This document shows positions 1 to 4,459 of a stretch of DNA of 5,611 nucleotides, in pieces. Source of the DNA: an uncultured Bacilli bacterium. Lineage in GTDB: Bacteria; Bacillota_I; Bacilli_A; RF39; UBA660. The number at the start of each line of letters is the position of its first letter. Within the stretch, counting starts at the first letter, position 1. The notes under the pieces are model-generated. The model saw only the letters and a program-made list of their open reading frames with translations, was not told the origin of the DNA and did no database searches. Position numbers and translations under genes: made by a program. The stretch covers positions 1 through 5,611 of the forward strand of contig CAJONL010000057.1 of the NCBI GenBank assembly GCA_905235875.1, in the 5' to 3' direction.

Positions 1-69
1 GGTGAATTCAAAAACGAAAGCAAATTTGCAAAAAAATTAGCTAAAAAAGCTGCTAAATTAGTAAAATAA
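1..69 (+). CDS. C-terminal end of an unidentified protein (partial, 5' truncated)
   Basis: Frame 1 is open from the first base and stops at TAA 67-69; frames 2 and 3 on this strand close quickly. Only 22 residues are visible, ending in the Lys/Ala/Leu-rich stretch KFAKKLAKKAAKLVK. This stretch would form a cationic amphipathic helix, as in nucleic-acid-binding tails, membrane-associating tails or cationic peptides. The visible part is too short to assign a family. It lies on the same strand as the AgrB-like gene and ends 53 bases before that gene's GTG. A hairpin sits between them, so co-transcription is possible but unproven. Confidence 0.5.
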   Translation, partial: GEFKNESKFAKKLAKKAAKLVK

Positions 70-77
70 TTAATAAG

Positions 78-109
78 TCAAATAGATGATAGGGCCCTTA
101 TCTATTTGA
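78..109 (+). other. Inverted repeat / hairpin with GGGCCC core
   Basis: TCAAATAGAT (78-87) is perfectly complementary to ATCTATTTGA (100-109), giving a 10-bp stem. The 12-base loop contains the 8-bp palindrome AGGGCCCT (91-98), which stands out in this A/T-rich DNA. It follows the upstream stop codon by 8 bases and ends 3 bases before the GGAGG ribosome-binding site of the next gene. No T-run follows it, so it is not a standard intrinsic terminator. It could be a transcript-end or processing structure, an operator, or a structure affecting translation of the AgrB-like gene. Confidence 0.6.
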
Positions 110-112
110 GAT

Positions 113-117
113 GGAGG
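113..117 (+). promoter_or_regulatory. Ribosome-binding site that decides the AgrB-like start
   Basis: GGAGG is five bases upstream of an in-frame GTG at 123. The in-frame ATG at 111 has no Shine-Dalgarno sequence before it and itself overlaps this site, so GTG 123 is preferred as the start. Confidence 0.7.
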
Positions 118-122
118 TTAAG

Positions 123-578
123 GTGAAAAAAGAAAACAAGAAAGAAAAAAATAAAAAAAAGAGAAAAAATGGGATATGGTTTAATAATACTGAAAGTATA
201 GATTATTTTGCTTCTGAAAAAGCAAAGGACTTGGAAAAACTATTTGAAAACATAATATTTTATGGAATAACTATACCTCTTCAATTAATACAAACAGCAG
301 GAGTAGTAGTAATTGCTATGTTTAATGATGCATTCCCTGAATTATCTTTCTTCTTAATAGGATTTTTCTTCACAAGATCATTTTTAGGTGAAACATTTCA
401 TTTAAATTCAACAATTACTTGTACAACATTTACTTGGACTTTGTTTTATGTAATAACAGCATTAATTCCAAGTATTGAAATAAGTGTGTTTCTATGCATT
501 ATACTCGGAGTGTCAATGGCAGTATATATGAATTATATAGTAGTAAAGGATGATTTAGATGCCAAAAAGATTAAGTAG
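123..578 (+). CDS. AgrB-like membrane peptidase family protein (divergent, short)
   Basis: AgrB proteins are membrane cysteine peptidases that process the AgrD autoinducing-peptide precursor. From the GTG start this is 151 residues. A very Lys-rich cytoplasmic N-terminus (2-15) is followed by hydrophobic segments near 44-67, 74-92, 101-118 and 120-141. Between segments two and three lies R85-x3-G89-x3-H93-x6-C100. The seven-residue His-to-Cys spacing is that of the AgrB catalytic pair (His77/Cys84 in S. aureus). The usual GG before the His is replaced by GE plus one extra residue. The protein is shorter than typical AgrB (about 180-200 residues). Its last 20 bases overlap the next gene, implying translational coupling. 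No AgrD-like peptide gene is visible nearby, so the substrate is unknown. Family membership is inferred from motif and topology. An ATG at 111 would add four residues but lacks a ribosome-binding site. Confidence 0.68.
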   Translation: MKKENKKEKNKKKRKNGIWFNNTESIDYFASEKAKDLEKLFENIIFYGITIPLQLIQTAGVVVIAMFNDAFPELSFFLIGFFFTRSFLGETFHLNSTITCTTFTWTLFYVITALIPSIEISVFLCIILGVSMAVYMNYIVVKDDLDAKKIK

Positions 579-807
579 TTTGTTAAAATTACCTTCTTCA
601 GAAATTGCTCTAAGGGAATTATGCGCTAAAAAGGAGTTAAATGATTATGAGACTGAGATTATAATCAGAATATATTTTCAAAAACAAAGTTTAAGTTATA
701 TTTCATATAGTATGAATTTTTCAATATATGGTAAGCCACAAAGAACTTATTCAGTAAGAAGTATTAATAATTTTCATAAGGAAGCATTTTTAAAATTGAT
801 GAAATGA
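559..807 (+). CDS. Small helix-turn-helix protein resembling sigma-70 region 4
   Basis: This 82-residue protein has no membrane segment or signal peptide. Residues 27-80 follow the pattern of sigma region 4 or related HTH domains: an acidic first helix (LNDYETEIIIRIYF), an 'S-L-S-Y-I' second helix around 44-50, and a final helix where a DNA-reading helix would lie (YSVRSINNFHKEAFLKL, 64-80). It has no other sigma regions, so it is not a complete sigma factor. It is more likely a small transcription regulator or an orphan region-4 protein. The start ATG lies inside the end of the AgrB-like gene (20-base overlap), with AAAGGA at 545-550 placed 8 bases upstream. The tight coupling suggests the two products work in one system, for example as a membrane protease and its regulator; this is inference. 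Residues 53-64 interrupt the normal helix spacing, so the HTH call is moderate. Confidence 0.6.
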   Translation: MPKRLSSLLKLPSSEIALRELCAKKELNDYETEIIIRIYFQKQSLSYISYSMNFSIYGKPQRTYSVRSINNFHKEAFLKLMK

Positions 808-857
808 AATTATGAAAATGCATCTTCATGAAAATTTTAACATATAAAAATATTTAA

Positions 858-886
858 TTGGATTAATTACTTATTTATGGTAAAAT
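858..886 (+). promoter_or_regulatory. Predicted sigma-A promoter of hpf (extended -10)
   Basis: A weak -35, TTGGAT (858-863), lies 17 bases before a -10 TAAAAT (881-886), which is preceded by the extended element TG at 878-879. Transcription would start near 892-894, at or just before the AGGAGG ribosome-binding site (893-898), giving a very short leader. It lies in the only non-coding gap upstream of hpf. Confidence 0.5.
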
Positions 887-906
887 ACAACTAGGAGGAA
901 GATATT

Positions 907-1434
907 ATGAAAATAAATATTCGTGGTGAAAAAACCGAAATTACTGAATCAATGAAAAGTTATGCAAATGAAAAAATTGCAAAATTAGAAAAGTACATTG
1001 AGAAAAAAGATGAAGTAAATTGTAATATTTTGTTTAAAGTAAGAGGACCAAAACAAAAAATAGAAATAACAATTCCACTTACTAATTGTACTCTAAGAGT
1101 AGAAGAACAAGGACAAGATTTTTATTCTGCAATTGATACAGCAATAGATAAACTTGAAAGACAAATAGTAAAGAATAAAACAAGACTTTTAAATAAGAGA
1201 AATAAAACTAAGCAAGACTTTGACTTAGAATCTTTTGAAATAGATGAAGAAAACAAAGATATGATTGAAAAAAGAAAGCATGTTGAATTAAAACCAATGG
1301 ATGAGGAAGAAGCTATTCTTCAAATGGAACTTTTGAATCATGACTTTTACATGTTCAAGGATATAGATTCTGATAAAGTAGCAGTAGTTTATAAAAGAAA
1401 AAATAATGGTTATGGAATTATAAGACAAGAATAA
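907..1434 (+). CDS. hpf: Long-form ribosome hibernation promoting factor
   Basis: Long HPF binds the 30S subunit in the mRNA/tRNA channel and joins 70S ribosomes into inactive 100S dimers during starvation or stationary phase. It acts in the cytoplasm. The 175-residue length is normal for the long form. The N-terminal ribosome-binding domain (about 1-100) begins MKINIRGEKTEITESMK and has the beta-alpha-beta-beta-beta-alpha pattern, with a basic second helix (about 78-100). An acidic linker follows (about 103-122). The C-terminal dimerisation domain (about 125-175) carries the family signature KPMDEEEAILQMELLNHDF (129-147) and VVYKRKNNGYGII. The start is set by AGGAGG at 893-898, eight bases upstream. 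With its own predicted promoter and a terminator directly after the stop codon, it appears to be transcribed alone. Nothing in the protein looks degenerate. Confidence 0.96.
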   Translation: MKINIRGEKTEITESMKSYANEKIAKLEKYIEKKDEVNCNILFKVRGPKQKIEITIPLTNCTLRVEEQGQDFYSAIDTAIDKLERQIVKNKTRLLNKRNKTKQDFDLESFEIDEENKDMIEKRKHVELKPMDEEEAILQMELLNHDFYMFKDIDSDKVAVVYKRKNNGYGIIRQE

Positions 1435-1457
1435 GGTTACATTATGTAATCTTTTTT
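1435..1457 (+). terminator. Intrinsic terminator of hpf
   Basis: The hairpin starts at the base after the hpf stop codon. GGTTACA (1435-1441) pairs with TGTAATC (1445-1451) as 7 bp including one G-U, around the loop TTA. Six T residues follow (1452-1457). The stem is short and mostly A/T, so some read-through into the next gene is likely. Confidence 0.75.
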
Positions 1458-1475
1458 CTATTAAGGAGTGATAAT

Positions 1476-2240
1476 ATGCCATCTTATGTAAGCCACACTA
1501 TAATGGCTAAAGATATATATAATAAGCTAAACGATAAAAATATAGACTTAAACTATTTATTAACCTATAGTCTTGGGCCAGATTTATCAAAGTACTCAAA
1601 GTGTAGGTATAAAACCCATAGACTTGATATAAGGGAGACATTTATGAATAATTTATTTAGTTATGCTCAAAAGAATAGTTTATTAAATGACAAAAAAATA
1701 AAGGGTGTATTATATGGACATATTATACATTTTTCTTTAGATGATACTATGCATCCTTTAGTTAGAAAAATGTCAAAAGTGTGTAAAAACAATAAAAAAA
1801 ATCATAGTTTTTTAGAAACTTATTATGATGCCCATTTAGTAGATGAAAAATATAACATACCTTTAAATAAATATGATAATAAAAAGCTATTTAAGGGTAA
1901 ACTAAATAAAGATATAAAAAATATGCTTAATTATGCATATGAAAAAACATTTGATGAAAAAAATATATCAAAGTATTATATATTTAATATTTTTCTATAT
2001 AAAAAAATCAAGTATTTATATCTTTTGTTCCCTTTAACTTTATTAAAAAAAGTATTAGGTGTAGAAAAGTTTCTTAAGGAAAATAAAAATATTGATCTAT
2101 TAAATAAAAACCACAAGATAAAATATTATGATGTAAGTGGTAAACCAATAAACTATGACTTTGATAAGCTATATCAAAAAGCAATTGAGAAAGCTATAGA
2201 AGATATAAATAAAATAAATGAAAAATATTATGATTTATGA
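1476..2240 (+). CDS. Zinc-dependent phospholipase C family protein
   Basis: The 254-residue protein matches the zinc-dependent phospholipase C / S1-P1 nuclease fold by its spaced metal ligands. These are H7 (in SHTIMAKDIY), D36 (in LGPDLSKY), H48 (in KTHRLD), H85-x3-D89 (in GHIIHFSLDD), H93, and H110-x3-E114 (in HSFLETYYD). In B. cereus PLC the comparable residues are His14, Asp55, His69, His118/Asp122, His128 and His142/Glu146, with the same four-residue steps for HxxxD and HxxxE. Unlike secreted PLC there is no signal peptide, so it probably stays in the cytoplasm. The substrate is unknown and phospholipid cleavage is not shown. The C-terminal half (about 125-254) is very Lys/Asn/Tyr-rich and has a hydrophobic patch near 186-192. 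The start follows AAGGAG (1463-1468), seven bases upstream. Only 18 bases separate the hpf terminator from the ATG and no convincing promoter is seen there, so expression may depend on read-through. Confidence 0.82.
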   Translation: MPSYVSHTIMAKDIYNKLNDKNIDLNYLLTYSLGPDLSKYSKCRYKTHRLDIRETFMNNLFSYAQKNSLLNDKKIKGVLYGHIIHFSLDDTMHPLVRKMSKVCKNNKKNHSFLETYYDAHLVDEKYNIPLNKYDNKKLFKGKLNKDIKNMLNYAYEKTFDEKNISKYYIFNIFLYKKIKYLYLLFPLTLLKKVLGVEKFLKENKNIDLLNKNHKIKYYDVSGKPINYDFDKLYQKAIEKAIEDINKINEKYYDL

Positions 2241-2265
2241 TAAAATAAATATATCGTTATAAAAT
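2238..2265 (+). promoter_or_regulatory. Possible promoter for murT-gatD
   Basis: The 51-base gap before murT has two candidate -10 elements. One is TG-A-TAAAAT (2238-2246), an extended -10 of the same form as the one before hpf; its TG lies inside the preceding TGA stop codon. The other is TATAAA (2258-2263). Neither has a good -35, so the call is weak. No terminator separates murT from the gene before it. Confidence 0.3.
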
Positions 2266-2291
2266 AAAAACATAATATTGGAGTTGAAGAT

Positions 2292-3665
2292 ATGAAAAAA
2301 ATAAGATTTTTTATAGCATTATGGATAGCAAAATTATCAGTTGTAGCTTTAAAAATAACAAGACATAGAGGTACTAATTTTCCAGGTGAAATTGCATTAA
2401 AATTGTGCCCTAATTTTTTGAAGTATATAAATAAGCCAAGAAAGATTATTGCAGTAACTGGTACAAATGGTAAAACCACAGTTAATAATTTAATAAATGA
2501 TATGTTAGAAAAAGACAATAAGAAAGTACTAAATAATAAATTTGGTTCTAATATAAATACAGGTATTTCTACCAGTTTAATACATGGTGTAAATATTTTT
2601 AATAAAGAAAAGTATGAAATAGCATCTTTTGAAATTGATGAAAGAACTGCTGTAAAAGTATATCCCTATTTAAAGCCAAACTATTTAATTATTACAAATT
2701 TATCAAGAGATTCAATTATGAGAAATGCTCATCCGGAATTTATTAGTAATCTTCTAACAGAGTATATTCCTAGGAAAACAAAATTAATACTCAATGCTGA
2801 TGATTTAATAAGTAGTAATGTTGCTCCAGAAAATGATAGAGTTTATTTTGGTATAGATAAGATGAAAACAGATATAAAAGAAAATATTAACTTAATAAAT
2901 GATATGCAAATATGTCCTAAGTGCTATACTAAGTTAAAATATAAATACTTAAGATATCATCATATTGGCAAAGCATTTTGCCCTAATTGTGATTTTAAAT
3001 CTCCCGAATATGATTATGAAGGATGTAATGTGGATTTAGATAAATTAACAATTGAGGTAAAGCATAACAAGGATAAAGGAACTTATAAATTATTAAATAA
3101 AGGTATTCATAATATTTATAATGTTATTTCAGTAATAGCACTTTTTTCTGAACTTGGATATTCTAAAGAAAAAATAAAAAAATTACTTGATGAAGTAGAT
3201 ATAGTGAAAACTAGATTTAATGAAGAAGTAGTAGGAAATCAGAAAGTAATAATGCTTTTATCAAAAGAAAAAAATGCATTAGGCATAACAAGATCACTAG
3301 ATTATGCTAATACGTTCGAAGGAAATAAGCAATTTTTATTAATGATGAGCTGCCTTCATGACGAGATAGAATGGTCTGAAAATATATGTTGGTTATATGA
3401 TTGTGATTTTGAGTTTTTAAACAAAAAAGAGATCACTAATATTATTGCAAGTGGGCCAAGATATAAAGATTACAAATTAAGATTACTTCTCGCAGGAATA
3501 AAAAGTAAAGTAATAAAAGAAGCAAGAGATGAAATGGAAGCTACTAAGCTATTGAATTATGATAAAGATAGTACAATATTTATATTATATGGAACTGATT
3601 CTTTAGATTTAGCTCTAAAGGTAAAGAAAAAAATAATAAAAGAAATAAAAGAAAGGAAGAAATAA
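2292..3665 (+). CDS. murT: MurT-like Mur ligase (lipid II isoglutaminyl synthase large subunit), divergent C-terminus
   Basis: MurT, with GatD, converts D-Glu of lipid II to D-isoglutamine using ATP and glutamine-derived ammonia at the inner membrane face. The length, 457 residues, is near the usual ~440. The hydrophobic N-terminus (6-20) and TNFPGEIALKLCPNFL (28-43) are typical. The Mur ligase centre has the ATP loop GTNGKTT (57-63), GSNINTGISTSL (85-96) and FEIDE (113-117). The MurT-specific zinc ribbon is complete: C208-x2-C211 and C230-x2-C233 around HHIGKAF. The C-terminal domain (DUF1727) is recognisable by WLYDCDFE (367-374), SGPRYKDYKLRLLLAG (387-402) and its order. Several hallmarks have changed: KNPAG reads KEKNALG (325-331), the stretch normally like ADGRDVSW reads HDEIEWSENICW (356-367), and TNIFRDQLDRYGE reads TNLSRDSIMRNAH. 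D370 probably corresponds to S. aureus Asp349, which completes the GatD triad. GGAG (2280-2283) sets the start. gatD begins one base after its stop codon. Family is firm; lipid II amidation is uncertain. Confidence 0.85.
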   Translation: MKKIRFFIALWIAKLSVVALKITRHRGTNFPGEIALKLCPNFLKYINKPRKIIAVTGTNGKTTVNNLINDMLEKDNKKVLNNKFGSNINTGISTSLIHGVNIFNKEKYEIASFEIDERTAVKVYPYLKPNYLIITNLSRDSIMRNAHPEFISNLLTEYIPRKTKLILNADDLISSNVAPENDRVYFGIDKMKTDIKENINLINDMQICPKCYTKLKYKYLRYHHIGKAFCPNCDFKSPEYDYEGCNVDLDKLTIEVKHNKDKGTYKLLNKGIHNIYNVISVIALFSELGYSKEKIKKLLDEVDIVKTRFNEEVVGNQKVIMLLSKEKNALGITRSLDYANTFEGNKQFLLMMSCLHDEIEWSENICWLYDCDFEFLNKKEITNIIASGPRYKDYKLRLLLAGIKSKVIKEARDEMEATKLLNYDKDSTIFILYGTDSLDLALKVKKKIIKEIKERKK

Positions 3666-3666
3666 A

Positions 3667-4380
3667 ATGAAAATAGAAGTCTTATTTCCTGAAATATGTA
3701 ATTTGTATGGTGATTTAGGTAATATAAGATACTTAGAAAAAACAGTAGAAAAAGCAAAAATAATTAATACTCATTTAACTGATACTCCTTTCTTTGTTAA
3801 TAATAAACCTGATTTAATTTACATGGGAACTATGACAGAAAAAAGTCAAGAAATAGTAATTGAAAAATTAAAAAAATATAAGAAAAGAATAAAAGAATTG
3901 ATAGATGAAGGAGTACATTTCTTAATAACTGGTAATGCTTTTGAAATATTTGGTAAAAAAATAATTGATGAAAAAGGTAATGAAATAAAATGTTTAGGCC
4001 TATATAATACTACTGCAAAAAGATATATGAAACAAAGATTTAACTGCTTATATGTAGGAGAATATAATAAGTTAAAAATTGTTGGATTTAAAAGTCAGTT
4101 TACTCATAGTTATGGTGATAATAAAAAATATTTTATGAAAACAATTAGAGGTTCAGGACTTAATCCTCATGAAGAAAAAGAAGGCATTAAAATGAATAAT
4201 TTTTATGCAACATATGTAATTGGTCCTATTTTAGTGCTTAATCCATATTTTACTAAATTTCTATTAGATAGTATGGGATTAAAAAAATATAAAATGCCTT
4301 TTAAAAAAGAAATGATTGAAGCATACGATGCAAGACTTAAACAATATCTAGAGCCTGATAGAGGTATTTATTATATATAA
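3667..4380 (+). CDS. gatD: GatD-like glutamine amidotransferase homologue lacking catalytic Cys and His
   Basis: GatD is the class I glutaminase subunit that feeds ammonia to MurT. Family membership of this 237-residue protein rests on LFPEICNLYGDLGNIRYL (6-23; usual LYPDxLNLYGDxGN), LGLYNTTAKR (110-119), EEKEGIKMNNFYATYVIGPILVLNP (169-193), and its place one base after murT. The active site is not conserved. The nucleophile elbow, normally ICGG, reads I-T88-G-N (ACT at 3928-3930). The catalytic His of the TYLHGP motif is I185 in TYVIGP (ATT at 4219-4221). The GGGQD segment reads MGTMTEKSQE, and the usual GGRTY reads FTHSY (145-149), losing its Arg. In S. aureus the corresponding residues are Cys94, His189 and probably Arg128. 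Glutaminase activity is therefore unlikely. The frame is intact with no decay, so the protein is probably kept for another role: scaffold for MurT, free-ammonia route, or different chemistry. The ribosome-binding site AAAGGA (3652-3657) lies inside the end of murT. Confidence 0.82.
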   Translation: MKIEVLFPEICNLYGDLGNIRYLEKTVEKAKIINTHLTDTPFFVNNKPDLIYMGTMTEKSQEIVIEKLKKYKKRIKELIDEGVHFLITGNAFEIFGKKIIDEKGNEIKCLGLYNTTAKRYMKQRFNCLYVGEYNKLKIVGFKSQFTHSYGDNKKYFMKTIRGSGLNPHEEKEGIKMNNFYATYVIGPILVLNPYFTKFLLDSMGLKKYKMPFKKEMIEAYDARLKQYLEPDRGIYYI

Positions 4381-4392
4381 ATATCTTTTTTT
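4363..4392 (+). terminator. Intrinsic terminator overlapping the gatD stop codon
   Basis: GGTATTTAT (4363-4371) pairs with ATAAATATC (4377-4385) as 9 bp including one G-U, around a five-base loop. Seven T residues follow (4386-4392), and another T-run follows an ATA. The 3' arm contains the gatD TAA stop, so the hairpin is encoded in the last codons of the gene. It separates murT-gatD from the next transcription unit. Confidence 0.65.
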
Positions 4393-4408
4393 ATATTTTT
4401 TTAAAATA

Positions 4409-4437
4409 TTGATAATAAAAGGAGTTTATATTATAAT
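4409..4437 (+). promoter_or_regulatory. Sigma-A promoter of the LTA-synthase-family gene
   Basis: TTGATA (4409-4414) and the perfect -10 TATAAT (4432-4437) are separated by 17 bases. This is the best promoter in the window. Transcription would start near 4444, about 16 bases before the ATG. The GGAG at 4421-4424 lies inside the promoter spacer and would not be transcribed. The real ribosome-binding site is GAGG (4449-4452), seven bases before the ATG. Confidence 0.75.
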
Positions 4438-4459
4438 AAAAACGAAATGAGGCATGAGA

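Noticed and set aside
111..122. ATG 111 as the start of the AgrB-like gene
   Set aside because: No Shine-Dalgarno sequence precedes it, and the strong GGAGG lies just after it at the right distance for GTG 123.
559..807. Alternative genetic code with TGA as Trp (Mollicutes-like)
   Set aside because: No long frame carries an internal TGA, TGG is used for Trp, and TGA ends two genes at sensible positions.
811..840. Possible hairpin ATGAA/TTCAT after the HTH gene, considered as a terminator
   Set aside because: The stem is only five A/T-rich pairs with an eight-base loop and no T-run follows.
812..847. Eleven-codon frame (starting MKMHLH) between the HTH gene and hpf, considered as an AgrD-like peptide
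   Set aside because: It has no Shine-Dalgarno site, no Cys or Ser-centred ring motif, and no acidic C-terminal segment as in AgrD.
1288..1482. Minus-strand open frame of 64 codons
   Set aside because: It lies antisense to the well-supported hpf 3' end and its terminator, and its product matches no known family. It is a by-product of A/T-rich sequence.
2228..2518. Minus-strand open frame of 96 codons with hydrophobic product
   Set aside because: It is antisense to the murT start, including the conserved ATP loop. The hydrophobicity comes from the reverse complement of Lys/Asn-rich codons.
3557..3757. Minus-strand open frame of 66 codons, Phe/Leu-rich
   Set aside because: It is antisense to the murT-gatD junction; the Phe-rich product is the mirror of AAA/GAA codons.
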